A stretch of DNA of 64,000 nt from Ruficoccus amylovorans (GCF_014230085.1 NZ_JACHVB010000020.1:372001-436000), one strand, 5' to 3'; positions 7,594 through 16,819 are shown, counted from the first letter of the stretch. Notes: generated from the sequence alone by a model not told the origin. Numbers and translations are program-made.

Positions 7594-8034
7594 TTACGGC
7601 TGGGCTGGCATCGCCATTCCGTTGGAGTAATAGAACAGAAAAAGCGGCACGAAAACAACCAGCCCGAGCACAAAAGACAGGCCGCTCACAATGAGGTTGA
7701 CGAGCAGCCCCTTGGCAAAGCCGATCGGATGGTGGTTGCGCGTGAACCAGATCCCAAACAAGTAGGAGTACAGCAACAGCCAGATCAGGAAACTCAGCGG
7801 AGCCGTCACATAGACCAGGGAATCGCTCAATTGAGCCAGTTGCCCCAAAATCACGTTAATCACCGTTCCGATCAGCGTGATTTTGAACACGATAACATAT
7901 GCTTTACCGTAGGCGGGCATGCGCCTGACCACGATCTTCATGGCCCACTGCGCGAACAGGGCAGTCATAAGGCAGACCAAGGCGCAAATACCGACCGCAA
8001 TCAACAGCCCGAGAATCAATCCTATCGCTTCCAT
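7594..8034 (-). CDS. Four-helix membrane protein of unknown function
   Basis: A 146-residue protein with four hydrophobic segments, roughly residues 4-32, 45-67, 73-97 and 108-138. Residues between the second and third segments are uncharged and loops are short. No family was recognised. It is convergent with the RHH-nuclease gene and has its own upstream region of about 280 bases (8035-8318), in which nothing else was seen. Confidence 0.6.
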   Translation of the reverse strand: MEAIGLILGLLIAVGICALVCLMTALFAQWAMKIVVRRMPAYGKAYVIVFKITLIGTVINVILGQLAQLSDSLVYVTAPLSFLIWLLLYSYLFGIWFTRNHHPIGFAKGLLVNLIVSGLSFVLGLVVFVPLFLFYYSNGMAMPAQP

Positions 8035-8318
8035 CGAAAAAGAACGTCCATCTGAATAGGCAATTCTCCCTATTTACAAGCTGTAAATTCACTCTTTTAC
8101 TCCGTGCTTAAATACCCTCCACCCCCAGGAAAAGCCCGCAACATCAAGAGGGCCCAGTGACAGATACTCCGCTTACCTCACGGCATCATACATAGCCTTA
8201 TCTTCGTGTCCGGCCAGAAGTTCACCACGGGCGAGAAGATCATCCCGGCACGAGCTGACTGTTTTCGCAAAATAAAATTGCCCCGCCGGGGTGGTTCGGT
8301 GTTGCTTGTGCGGCATCC

Positions 8319-9761
8319 ATGCCGGTCAAAATCCACGACACCCTCAGCAAGACCAAACAACCGCTGGCCCCCGCCGACGGCCAAACTTTCCGTTTCTACT
8401 GCTGCGGACCGACCGTTTACGGCCCGGCCCACATCGGCAACTTCCGCACCTTCCTCGTGCAGGACGTCCTGCGCCGCACCCTGGAGGTTGACGGGCTGAG
8501 CCTGCGCCACGTGCGCAATATCACCGACGTGGACGACAAGACTATCCGCCAGAGCCAGGCCGAAGGCCGCACCCTGTCCGAGTTCACCACGCACTGGACG
8601 GACAAGTTTCATGCTGACTGCTCCGCGCTCAACCTCCTGCCCCCGCACGAGGAGCCCCGTGCCACCGCCCACATCGCCGAACAGATCGCCATGATCGAGC
8701 AGCTCGTCGCCGGGGGCCACGCCTACGCCGCAGCCGACGGCTCGGTGTACTTCAAGGTCTGCTCCTGCGAGCACTACGGCGAACTCTCCGGCCTCGACCG
8801 CTCCAGCCTGCGCACGCAGCATGTCAACAGCGCGGGCGACGCCAACGACGCCGACGAGTACGACCGCGAGAGCGTGAGCGACTTTGCCCTCTGGAAGGCC
8901 CGCAAGCCCGAGGACGGTGAGAATTTCTGGTCCAGCCCCTGGGGCGAAGGCCGCCCCGGCTGGCACATCGAGTGCTCGGCCATGAGCGTAAAGTACCTCG
9001 GCGAGGGCTTCGACCTGCATGGCGGCGGGATCGATTTGTGCTTCCCGCACCACGAGAACGAGATCGCCCAGAGCGAGTGCGCCACCGGCACCCGGCCCTT
9101 TGCCCGCCTGTGGTTCCACAGCGCGCACCTCATGGTCGAGGGCAGCAAGATGTCCAAAAGCCTCGGCAACCTCTACACGCTCGAAGACCTCTTGCAAAAG
9201 GGCTTCCGGCCGATGGATATCCGCTACGCGCTGATCTCCGGCCACTACCGCCAGCAGCTCAACTTCACGCTCAACGGCCTGAAGGCCGGCCGTTCCGCGC
9301 TGGAGAAGATGGAAAAAACCCTCCGTCCGATCCTCGGCCGCCTCGGGGTTTCCGAAGAAGACTTCCGCCACTGGATCAAGCCCTCCCCGCTCGTCACGAC
9401 GGGGATGTTTGCCCGGGCCTGGGAGAAGCTTTCAGACGACCTCAATGTGCCCGCCGCCCTTGGGGAAATCTTTTCCGTGCTCGGCGACCTGGCCGACCCG
9501 ACGCTCGACTCCGCCGCCGTCGCCGGGCAGGTGGAGTCCTTCGGGGCGCTGCTCTACGCGCTCGGGCTCGATCTCTTCACCGCGCAGGATGCCCCCGCCG
9601 CCGCCGACATCCCCGAGTCCGTGGCCAACCTGGCCGAGGCCCGCTGGGAAGCAAAAAAAGCCCGCGACTGGGCCAACGCCGACGGCCTGCGCGACGAGCT
9701 TCTCCAGCTCGGCTGGAAGATCCTCGACCGCAAGGACGGCTACGATCTGGAAAAGGTGTAG
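8319..9761 (+). CDS. cysS: Cysteinyl-tRNA synthetase
   Basis: A 480-residue class I aminoacyl-tRNA synthetase that charges tRNA-Cys. The HIGH motif appears as HIGN (residues 38-41) and the KMSKS loop is residues 277-281. Zinc ligands C29, C219 and the His pair in FPHHENE (near 244) are present, as is the terminal LDRKDGYDLE sequence typical of CysRS. Length is normal for the family. It is a single gene with its own promoter region; a tRNA-Cys gene occurs at 45.2 kb. Confidence 0.97.
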   Translation: MPVKIHDTLSKTKQPLAPADGQTFRFYCCGPTVYGPAHIGNFRTFLVQDVLRRTLEVDGLSLRHVRNITDVDDKTIRQSQAEGRTLSEFTTHWTDKFHADCSALNLLPPHEEPRATAHIAEQIAMIEQLVAGGHAYAAADGSVYFKVCSCEHYGELSGLDRSSLRTQHVNSAGDANDADEYDRESVSDFALWKARKPEDGENFWSSPWGEGRPGWHIECSAMSVKYLGEGFDLHGGGIDLCFPHHENEIAQSECATGTRPFARLWFHSAHLMVEGSKMSKSLGNLYTLEDLLQKGFRPMDIRYALISGHYRQQLNFTLNGLKAGRSALEKMEKTLRPILGRLGVSEEDFRHWIKPSPLVTTGMFARAWEKLSDDLNVPAALGEIFSVLGDLADPTLDSAAVAGQVESFGALLYALGLDLFTAQDAPAAADIPESVANLAEARWEAKKARDWANADGLRDELLQLGWKILDRKDGYDLEKV

Positions 9762-9832
9762 CACGCGCGCGCTTTATCCAGGGGCCGCCCTGAAGAGCAT
9801 TGAGAAGGCCCGCGGAAACTGACCCGCCGATA

Positions 9833-9869
9833 CAAAAAAGACCGGGCATGCGCCCGGTCTCTACCTTTT
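9833..9869 (-). terminator. Rho-independent terminator, mainly for the leftward PEP-CTERM gene
   Basis: A 9-base-pair stem AGACCGGGC/GCCCGGTCT (9839-9847 with 9852-9860) has an ATGC loop. On the minus strand it is followed directly by TTTTTT. On the plus strand a T-tract follows after four bases, so it may also end cysS. Confidence 0.85.
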
Positions 9870-9902
9870 TCAGGTGATTTGACAGCGGTAGTATATCGAA
9901 AG

Positions 9903-10529
9903 TCAGCGGCTCAGACGGCGGCGGGCAAAAGCCCAGGCGAACACCAAGAGGCCCAATCCGAGAGCCACGGTTGAGGGCTCGGGAACTGGCGTGAGGTCGG
10001 CGGTGGCGAAAGTCACACCGTCCGACTGAATGGCCTGAAGCACAAGCCATTGGTCGTCGATCTGTTGCGCGTTAAGCCTGACCGTCGTACCCGGCGTTCC
10101 GCCCGCGTAGCGTCCGGTGATAACCAGCGCGAAACCGTCCTCGGTCCCGGCCGGGGAGGATATCTGAGTGGTCGTAGTGGAGCTTCCGCTGTGGTTGGTT
10201 CCCATCCAGAAGCCCGCGAATTGGCCGTTGTAGGAGGAGACGATGACCGCCACCTCTTCAAGCGCGATGTTGGTATTGGTGATGCTGAACGCGTCCAGGC
10301 TGCTCAGGTAGAACTGCCCCGCCCCGGACTGGGCGAAGTCCGCCGTATCCACCGTAAAGGCGTAGCTGCCGCTGGTCGAGGACGGGGCGTACGAAGCGTA
10401 CTGAACGGAGAAATCCCCGTAAAAAGTGCCCGAAATCTGGACCAGCTCAGCCCGTGAGGACACGGCTAAACCGCTCATGACCAGCCCCGCCAGGGCCAGT
10501 GTTTTTAAACGCACAGAGAGTCGCTGCAT
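9903..10529 (-). CDS. PEP-CTERM sorting domain protein
   Basis: A 208-residue exported protein. The N-terminus LKTLALAGLVMSGLAVSSRA is a signal peptide. The body is Ser/Thr-rich and beta-strand-like. The C-terminus has VPEPSTVALG, a hydrophobic span and a basic ARRRLSR tail, the PEP-CTERM signal processed by exosortase. The mature part has no recognised domain. ATG 10529 is chosen because it begins the signal peptide, although the frame is open to 10601. It lies downstream of the LuxR-type regulator on the same strand. Confidence 0.85.
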   Translation of the reverse strand: MQRLSVRLKTLALAGLVMSGLAVSSRAELVQISGTFYGDFSVQYASYAPSSTSGSYAFTVDTADFAQSGAGQFYLSSLDAFSITNTNIALEEVAVIVSSYNGQFAGFWMGTNHSGSSTTTTQISSPAGTEDGFALVITGRYAGGTPGTTVRLNAQQIDDQWLVLQAIQSDGVTFATADLTPVPEPSTVALGLGLLVFAWAFARRRLSR

Positions 10530-10600
10530 AGTTGTTAGCAAGGGAGGATACGGAAGCGGCCGAAAACACCTTGTCTCCGGTCGGAGTGAGAAGGGCCGCA

Positions 10601-11458
10601 TTATACCCGTAAACGCCGCGCATGACTATGGGCAATATTACCACCACCGAGCAGTTCGGGGATCGTCAGCCAGGGCGCGTAGCGGGCGATGACCCGCGTA
10701 CGGCAGTCGATCCCGAGCTTTGTCAGGACCGCGCTGACGAACTTGTCCACCGTCCGGGTGGAGACGCCCATGCGGGTCGAAATCTCCGCGTTGCTCATCC
10801 CCTGGCAGATCCATTCGAGCGTCTCGAATTCCCGTCCTGTGAGCTGGCGGCGCAGCCGGGCGCTGACCGCTTCGGCCTCCCGGAACAGCGCGTTGTAGCG
10901 GTTCTGCATGGCGTGATACTTCGCCACCAGATGCGCGCGCACGATAGACGCCTTCAGGCACTCAAGCTCGGAAAAGGGCCGGTCGGAGTGGAAAACGAGC
11001 ATAATGCCGTTGCCCTCTTCCACGATGATCTGCATGACCAACTGGTCTTCGATCCCGAGCTTCGATCCGACCTCCTGGTAAAAGGGCGATTGGTGATACT
11101 CCTCCGGCGTAATGAAGTCGAGCGTGCGCTCGATCCCTCCGAAGCGCCGCACCTGTCCGGTCTCGAAATCCACACACCGCCCGAAAAGCGGATGCGTCGG
11201 CAAGGTGCGGTTAAGGCTCTCCACCAGCGGTTTCACCCGGTTATCGAACTCGGGCGAATTGACCACCTCCAGCATGACCATCCCGGGGTCGTGGAGATTC
11301 CAGCTCGCGAAGCGCGCCCCGATAAAACGCGTGACCGGCCCCAGCACGAAATCCTCGAACTCGCCGCCCGATTCGATCTCGTGCAGTTCCCGCGTCAGCT
11401 CGTCAAGCTGTGCCCAGTCTTCCTGCAGTAGCATATGCTCAAGTCCTTGAAAATCCAA
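10601..11458 (-). CDS. LuxR-type transcriptional regulator
   Basis: A 285-residue protein with a C-terminal LuxR/GerE helix-turn-helix at residues 205-260: LTGREFETLEWICQGMSNAE, then ISTRMGVSTRTVDKFVSAVL. Residues 30-165 form an unassigned sensor-like domain (FVLGPVTRFIGARFASWN) with no receiver phosphorylation site seen. It precedes the PEP-CTERM gene by about 70 bases on the same strand, so the two may be one transcript and the regulator may control that surface protein. The signal sensed is unknown. Confidence 0.82.
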   Translation of the reverse strand: MDFQGLEHMLLQEDWAQLDELTRELHEIESGGEFEDFVLGPVTRFIGARFASWNLHDPGMVMLEVVNSPEFDNRVKPLVESLNRTLPTHPLFGRCVDFETGQVRRFGGIERTLDFITPEEYHQSPFYQEVGSKLGIEDQLVMQIIVEEGNGIMLVFHSDRPFSELECLKASIVRAHLVAKYHAMQNRYNALFREAEAVSARLRRQLTGREFETLEWICQGMSNAEISTRMGVSTRTVDKFVSAVLTKLGIDCRTRVIARYAPWLTIPELLGGGNIAHSHARRLRV

Positions 11459-11757
11459 CCCTTCACGAGCGTCGGAATACGCCTGTCCTTTTCACATAAG
11501 AATCTGCCTGAGACGTTCAAGTCCACCGTTGGCTTAAGTCAATCTTTTACAGTCGATTAGCGAAGCAACCATACTCCATGTTTGCGGGCGAAAAAACATT
11601 GCCCGGACATCGGGGGCGAACCGGCACCTTTTTCCCCCTTCAAGAACGCCTACCCCGCTGCAGAGATGCAGGTTTCCTTTTGACACTGGGTCTAAAAACG
11701 GCACGATGATCCGTTTTCGGATACGGCATTTCCGCCCCCCGAAGCCCAGATTTTGCC
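11459..11757. other. Divergent intergenic region
   Basis: About 300 bases lie between the leftward LuxR-type gene and rightward thrS. An in-frame TGA at 11707 limits any upstream extension of thrS to 17 residues. No leader peptide, T-box or other RNA structure was recognised. Confidence 0.4.
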
Positions 11758-13587
11758 ATGAAAGCGATGACTCCGCTCGAAGAACTCCGCCACTCCACCT
11801 CACACGTGCTGGCCACGGCCGTGCTGCGTCTCTTCCCCGAGACCAAGCTCGACATCGGCCCCCCCACTGACAGCGGCTTTTACTACGACTTCGACCTGGA
11901 GCACAAGTTCACCGCCGAGGACCTCGAAGCCCTCGAAGCGGAGATGAAAAAGGTCATCAAGGAAAACCAGCGGTTCGAGCGCATGGAGTGCTCGCGCGAG
12001 GAGGCCGAGAAGATCATCCGCGACTTCGGCCAGGCCGAGTACAAGCTCGGACGCCTCGCCGACATCCCCGAGGGCGAAGCCATCTCGTTCTACAAGAACG
12101 GCGACTTCATCGACCTGTGCGCGGGCACGCACGTCAACTATACCAAGAAGATCAAGGCCTTTAAACTGCTCAGCGTGGCCGGGGCCTACCACCGCGGCGA
12201 CGAGAACAACAAGCAGCTCCAGCGCATTTACGGCACCGCCTTCGAGACGAAGGACGAGCTGGAACAGTACCTCAAGAACCTCGAAGAAGCCCGCAAGCGC
12301 GATCACCGCAAGGTCGGACGCGAGATGGGGCTGTTCGAGATCAGCGAAGCCGTCGGCCAGGGCCTGATCCTGTGGAAACCGGCGGGCGCGGTCATCCGCC
12401 AGGAGCTTCAGGACTTTATCTCCGAGGAGCTGCGCAAGGGCGGCTACAGCCAGGTCTTCACGCCGCATATCGGTCGCCTCGGCCTTTACCGCACCAGCGG
12501 GCACTTCCCGTACTACCAGGACTCGCAGTTCACCCCGCTGGTGGACCGCGAGGAGATGGAGCACCTCGGCCACGAGGGCTGCTCCTGCGCCGAGCTTTCC
12601 AACAAGCTCAACGAAGGCGAGGCTGACGGCTACCTGCTCAAGCCGATGAACTGCCCGATGCACATCGAGATTTTCAAGAGCAGCCCCCACAGCTACCGCG
12701 ACCTGCCGGTGCGCCTGGCCGAGTTCGGCACGGTGTACCGCTGGGAAAAGTCCGGCGAGCTCAACGGCATGACCCGCGTGCGCGGCTTCACCCAGGACGA
12801 CGCCCATATCTTCTGTACCGAGGACCAGGTCCGCGACGAAATCCTCTCCTGTCTCGACCTGGTGAAGACGGTCTTTAACACACTCGGAATGAAGGACTAC
12901 CGCGTGCGCGTCGGCCTGCGCGACCCCGACAGCAGCAAATACGTTGGCGAGGCCGACAAGTGGGACAAGGCCGAGAACGCCCTGCGCGAAGTCGCCCAGA
13001 CCCTGGGCGTGCCCTTCACCGAGGAGCAGGGCGAAGCCGCCTTCTACGGCCCGAAGATCGACTTCGTGGTCAAGGACGTGATCGGGCGCGAGTGGCAACT
13101 CGGCACCGTGCAGGTGGACTACAACCTGCCCGAACGCTTCAAGATCGAGTACACCGGCGCGGACAACCAACCGCACCGCCCCGTCATGCTCCACCGCGCC
13201 CCCTTCGGCTCGATGGAACGCTTTGTCGGGGTGCTGATCGAACACTTCGGCGGAAACTTCCCGCTCTGGCTAGCCCCGGAGCAGGTGCGCGTGCTGCCGA
13301 TCTCGGAAAAGGTCAACGACTACGCCAACGAGGTCGTCAACCAGCTCAAGGCCGCCGGGATGCGCGCCGGGCTCGACCGCCACGACGAAAAGCTCGGCGC
13401 CAAGATCCGCCGGGCCGAACTGGACAAGGTGCCCGTCATGCTCATCTGCGGTGAAAAGGAAGCCGAAGCCGGCCAGGTCTCACTCCGCTCGCGTGTGGGC
13501 AAGGACCTCGAAGGCACCGCCTCCGTCGCCGACACCGTGGCCAAGCTCAAGGCCGAGATTGACGCCAAGTCTCTTCCGCGGGCTTAG
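11758..13587 (+). CDS. thrS: Threonyl-tRNA synthetase lacking the TGS domain
   Basis: A 609-residue class II synthetase. The protein starts almost directly at the editing domain: HSTSH (residues 12-16) and CAGTH (C121, H125) are the zinc/editing motifs. These are followed by the catalytic core, including MNCPMHIEIF and the motif 2 region, and by the anticodon-binding domain (QVRVLPISEKVNDYA). The approximately 60-residue N-terminal TGS domain of E. coli ThrRS is absent, and a stop at 11707 rules out a missed upstream start. Editing of Ser-tRNA should be retained. Confidence 0.95.
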   Translation: MKAMTPLEELRHSTSHVLATAVLRLFPETKLDIGPPTDSGFYYDFDLEHKFTAEDLEALEAEMKKVIKENQRFERMECSREEAEKIIRDFGQAEYKLGRLADIPEGEAISFYKNGDFIDLCAGTHVNYTKKIKAFKLLSVAGAYHRGDENNKQLQRIYGTAFETKDELEQYLKNLEEARKRDHRKVGREMGLFEISEAVGQGLILWKPAGAVIRQELQDFISEELRKGGYSQVFTPHIGRLGLYRTSGHFPYYQDSQFTPLVDREEMEHLGHEGCSCAELSNKLNEGEADGYLLKPMNCPMHIEIFKSSPHSYRDLPVRLAEFGTVYRWEKSGELNGMTRVRGFTQDDAHIFCTEDQVRDEILSCLDLVKTVFNTLGMKDYRVRVGLRDPDSSKYVGEADKWDKAENALREVAQTLGVPFTEEQGEAAFYGPKIDFVVKDVIGREWQLGTVQVDYNLPERFKIEYTGADNQPHRPVMLHRAPFGSMERFVGVLIEHFGGNFPLWLAPEQVRVLPISEKVNDYANEVVNQLKAAGMRAGLDRHDEKLGAKIRRAELDKVPVMLICGEKEAEAGQVSLRSRVGKDLEGTASVADTVAKLKAEIDAKSLPRA

Positions 13588-13604
13588 GATCTGTTTTGAA
13601 AATC

Positions 13605-13633
13605 CCTTTCCGGGGCTGCACGCCCCGGAAAGG
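13605..13633. repeat. 12-bp hairpin after thrS
   Basis: CCTTTCCGGGGC and its exact complement flank a 5-base loop (TGCAC). The inner GGGGCTGCACGCCCC resembles GGGGGCTGTGCGCCCCC in the array after holB. There is no T-tract. It could protect or end the thrS transcript. Confidence 0.6.
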
Positions 13634-13695
13634 CGGCAGGCAAATTGCTGGTCCATCCGCTTGACAGGGACGCGCTTTGCCTTTCCCTGAACGCC

Positions 13696-14019
13696 ATGTG
13701 TCCGGTAAAAGCCATTCACCGCCTGCGCGTCGTGGGTCTGATCGAAGGAATCTCCTTTCTCGTCCTGCTGGGGATCGCCATGCCCCTTAAATATTTCGGT
13801 GACATGCCGGAGGCGGTCAAGGTCGTGGGCTGGGCGCACGGGCTGCTTTTCATCGGGTTTGTGGCCCTGCTGCTGACGGCGATGATCCTCGCTGAGTGGA
13901 GCCTGCGGCGGGCGGCGGTATTCTTCGCCGCCGCGCTGGTGCCCTTTGGCCCCTTTCTGGTGGACAAGCACCTGCGCCGCTGCGCCGAACAAGCCGGAGC
14001 GGCTACCGCCCAGGCCTGA
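13696..14019 (+). CDS. DUF3817 family membrane protein
   Basis: A 107-residue protein starting MCPVKAIHRLRVVGLIEGIS, a pattern typical of DUF3817 small integral membrane proteins, with three hydrophobic segments. The motif AHGLLFIGF in the middle also fits the family. The frame extends to 13645, but ATG 13696 matches the family's N-terminus. Function is unknown. It lies about 60 bases after the thrS hairpin and 91 bases before the HdeD-like gene. Confidence 0.72.
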   Translation: MCPVKAIHRLRVVGLIEGISFLVLLGIAMPLKYFGDMPEAVKVVGWAHGLLFIGFVALLLTAMILAEWSLRRAAVFFAAALVPFGPFLVDKHLRRCAEQAGAATAQA

Positions 14020-14110
14020 GCCACAGGGGTTTTAAAAACCGGGTCAGCCGGCCCGTGACAGGACATAATAAGACTTCCCCAGCCAAGGGAAAACTGTATA
14101 TCGTGGGCGC

Positions 14111-14698
14111 ATGTCAGAAAACGCATCCCCTCAACCTCCTGTGCTGAAGTTCCTCGGGCTCGACCCCGAAAAATCCCAGAAATACGCCGGTTGGCTGAAG
14201 TTCGAGGCCATCCTGTTCATCATTCTCGGCGTGGCGGCCATTATGCTGCCGGGGCTGTTTTCGTTGGGGCTGAGCCTGTTTCTGGGCTGGCTGTTCCTGT
14301 TCGGAGGCATTTTCGCGACGGTGGGAGCCTTCCAGGCCGCCAAATCGAAGGGCTTCTTCTGGCGGCTGGCCTCGGGCGTGCTGACCGTGGTGGTCGGGGT
14401 CATGGTCATTTCCAAGCCGATGGAGTGGATGGCCATTCTCACGCTGATCGTGGCCGGGTTCTTCCTCGTGGACGGGATTTTTAAAATCATCTACGGGTTC
14501 CAGTCGATGGGCGTCCCCGGCGCGGGCATGGCTATCGTGAATGGCATTTTCGGCCTCATCATCGCCTGGATCGTGTATTCGCGCTGGCCGCTGTCCTCGG
14601 AGTGGTTCCTCGGGCTGCTCATTGGGATCAATCTGCTCATGGCGGGGCTTTTCCTGCTGCGCGTCTCCGGCGGCATCAACAAGCACGTCTCCCAGTAA
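14111..14698 (+). CDS. HdeD/DUF308 family membrane protein
   Basis: A 195-residue protein with six hydrophobic segments in three pairs, such as EAILFIILGVAAIMLPGLFS and VLTVVVGVMVIS, with Gly-rich turns typical of HdeD-like (DUF308) proteins. The family is linked to acid resistance in enteric bacteria, but its role here is unknown. It is followed directly by an intrinsic terminator, so it ends the transcription unit. Confidence 0.75.
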   Translation: MSENASPQPPVLKFLGLDPEKSQKYAGWLKFEAILFIILGVAAIMLPGLFSLGLSLFLGWLFLFGGIFATVGAFQAAKSKGFFWRLASGVLTVVVGVMVISKPMEWMAILTLIVAGFFLVDGIFKIIYGFQSMGVPGAGMAIVNGIFGLIIAWIVYSRWPLSSEWFLGLLIGINLLMAGLFLLRVSGGINKHVSQ

Positions 14699-14716
14699 AC
14701 CTTTTTTTTTTCGCCG

Positions 14717-14745
14717 GGCCGGGTCGCAAAACCCGGCCTTTTTTG
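14717..14745 (+). terminator. Rho-independent terminator after the HdeD-like gene
   Basis: An 8-base-pair stem GGCCGGGT/ACCCGGCC with loop CGCAAA (14717-14738) is followed by TTTTTT. It lies 18 bases after the stop codon. Confidence 0.88.
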
Positions 14746-14747
14746 TT

Positions 14748-15035
14748 GCCCGCGAAACCACGCGAAGGAGCGCGAAGAGGATGAAGAGAGGACGAAGAGA
14801 TTTAACAGGAAGGCCGCAAAGGGCAGAAAGAAATACCGATAAAAACGTTTCCCATAAAAAACCAGTGTTACGTTACTCTTTAACCACGGATTTCACGGAT
14901 GAGCGCACATTCTTTATAATACAGATGCCCGTGTTTGCCCGGCCTTCCTTCACGTGGCCTAATCTACCGCTCTTTCCGGCCTTCCTGTTAAATCTCTCAT
15001 CCTCTTCGCGTTTCTTCGCGTGACTTCGCGGGTAA
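14748..15035. repeat. Long interrupted inverted repeat of the CGCGAAG type
   Basis: The left arm (14748-14816) and right arm (about 14971-15034) are imperfect reverse complements, with an insertion of about 11 bases in the left arm. The middle contains a separate short repeat at 14880-14910 (TAACCACGGATTTCACGGAT). The right arm shares 31 identical bases with 33579-33609, and the left arm shares 21 with 33363-33383. The gap 14746-15225 holds no gene. This is a dispersed intergenic repeat. Confidence 0.75.
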
Positions 15036-15225
15036 ACCTCTTCCCAAATATTTTTGGCCCATCGGGCGTCGCTTTTTTGTTAAAATCGCCAGTTTTTAGA
15101 GTTTTTCGGTGATTTTTGGCCATTTTCAAGGCTCAAACGGGCAAAACCGAGGTCAGCAGGGCTTGGGGAGACGGGGCTGCACCGAACATTGACGTCGGGC
15201 GGTTGGACCGTCACGCTGGAAGAGA

Positions 15226-15714
15226 ATGAACTTTTTGCATTCGTATTGGCGCATGCCCTACATCGAGGTTCCCAAGCCGGAAGGCGGGGAGCACAATCCT
15301 TTCGTGTCGATCCCACTGGAGGAGGACGACCGCAAGGTCTTGATCGTGCTCCGCTCCAGCCTGTGCTATCTGGTGTTGAACAAATTCCCCTACAATGCCG
15401 GGCACCTGCTGGTGGTCCCGTACCGGGAAGTCAGCCGTCTGGATGAATTGACAGCGGAGGAAAAAGCGGATTTCTTCGAGACCATCATCAAGGGGCAGCA
15501 GATACTCGAACAAGCCATCCGCCCGGACGGCTTCAACGTGGGCTTCAACCTCGGCCGCGCCGCGGGCGCGGGCATCCCCTCGCACATCCATTGCCACATC
15601 GTTCCGCGCTGGAACGGGGACACCAATTTCATGCCCGTTCTGGGAGAGACCAAGGTTTTACCCGAATCGCTCGACGCCATGTGGCAGCGTCTGCGGCAAT
15701 TCGTCACCGAGTAA
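15226..15714 (+). CDS. HIT family nucleotide hydrolase/phosphorylase-like protein
   Basis: A 162-residue histidine-triad protein. The HxHxH motif is SHIHCHIVPRW with H120, H122 and H124. LNKFPYNAGHLLVVPYR near residues 51-67 is the conserved nucleotide-binding strand. The length and the NPFVSIP start resemble the Ap4A phosphorylase-like branch common near metabolic genes. The substrate is probably a dinucleoside polyphosphate or AMP conjugate. It is followed after about 70 bases by the phoH operon. Confidence 0.88.
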   Translation: MNFLHSYWRMPYIEVPKPEGGEHNPFVSIPLEEDDRKVLIVLRSSLCYLVLNKFPYNAGHLLVVPYREVSRLDELTAEEKADFFETIIKGQQILEQAIRPDGFNVGFNLGRAAGAGIPSHIHCHIVPRWNGDTNFMPVLGETKVLPESLDAMWQRLRQFVTE

Positions 15715-15786
15715 TGCGCGCTGTCCGACACGGCATCCGCCCTGCTTACACCACCCGAGAGACTCACGCGCGCACGCATTTCGTGT

Positions 15787-16761
15787 ATGGCCACTGAAAC
15801 CCTCACTTTCCCGAGCCCGCGGCATCTGGCCCAGCTCTACTGCTCCAACGACGAAAACCTCGCCAAGGCCGAACGGGCGCTCGACGTGACCCTGGTCTCC
15901 CGCGAGGACTGGCTCAAGATCGAGGGCGAGGAGGCCGCAGTGGCCGCCGCCGTCGAGCTGTTCCAGCTCCTGGACAAGCTCCGCGGTCAGGGCATCCAGA
16001 TCGGTCGCTCGGACTTCGACAACATGCTCTCCGCCATCGCCCGGGGCGAGGCCGACGACATGCGCGAGGTTTTCAATAACCCGCTCGTGATCCAGTTGCG
16101 CCGCAAGAGCATCGTCCCCAAGACGATCAACCAGAAGCGCTACCTCCAGTTTATCAACAAGAACGACATCGTCTTCGGGATCGGCCCCGCCGGCACCGGC
16201 AAGACCTATCTGGCGATGGCCGCCGCCCTCCAGGCCCTACAGGAGAAAAAAGTCCAGAAGCTCATCATCACCCGGCCCGCCGTCGAGGCCGGGGAGGCCC
16301 TGGGCTTCCTGCCCGGCGACCTCAAGGAAAAGCTCCTGCCCTACCTGCGCCCCATTTACGACGCGCTCAACGAGATGGTCGGCCCCGAAGAGACCGAGCG
16401 CATGGCCGAAAAAGGCCTGATCGAAATCGCCCCGCTGGCCTACATGCGCGGGCGCACGCTTTCCAACGCCTACATCATCCTCGACGAGGCCCAGAATACC
16501 TCGCCCGAGCAGATGATGATGTTCCTCACGCGCCTGGGCGACAGCAGCCGGATGATCGTCACCGGCGACATCACCCAGGTGGACCTGCCCCGCGCCCAGC
16601 AATCCGGGCTCAAGCAGGCCGTCGAAATCCTCGCCTCGGTGGAGGGGATCAAGCTCTTCTACTTCGACCATGCCGACGTGGTTCGGCACCCGCTGGTCAG
16701 CCGGATCATCCATGCTTACGAAAAGCATCTGAACGACGACCGTCCAAAGAAGTCCAAGTAA
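15787..16761 (+). CDS. phoH: PhoH-like P-loop ATPase
   Basis: A 324-residue protein. An N-terminal KH-like region (residues 15-105) is followed by the PhoH ATPase with Walker A GIGPAGTGKT (131-140) and Walker B AYIILDEAQNT. PhoH/YbeZ proteins act with YbeY in RNA metabolism. Here ybeY lies two genes downstream, in the classic phoH - 7TM-HD - ybeY order, which supports the assignment. The gap to the next gene is 58 bases. Confidence 0.93.
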   Translation: MATETLTFPSPRHLAQLYCSNDENLAKAERALDVTLVSREDWLKIEGEEAAVAAAVELFQLLDKLRGQGIQIGRSDFDNMLSAIARGEADDMREVFNNPLVIQLRRKSIVPKTINQKRYLQFINKNDIVFGIGPAGTGKTYLAMAAALQALQEKKVQKLIITRPAVEAGEALGFLPGDLKEKLLPYLRPIYDALNEMVGPEETERMAEKGLIEIAPLAYMRGRTLSNAYIILDEAQNTSPEQMMMFLTRLGDSSRMIVTGDITQVDLPRAQQSGLKQAVEILASVEGIKLFYFDHADVVRHPLVSRIIHAYEKHLNDDRPKKSK

Positions 16762-16819
16762 TTCAGCTTAGAGATCAATAAGGGCTCGCCCGCCCCAGGC
16801 GACCCGAGCCTTTTCCATT

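Noticed and set aside
11534-11757. Possible attenuator or T-box upstream of thrS
   Set aside because: No T-box sequence, leader peptide rich in Thr codons, or terminator-like hairpin could be identified.
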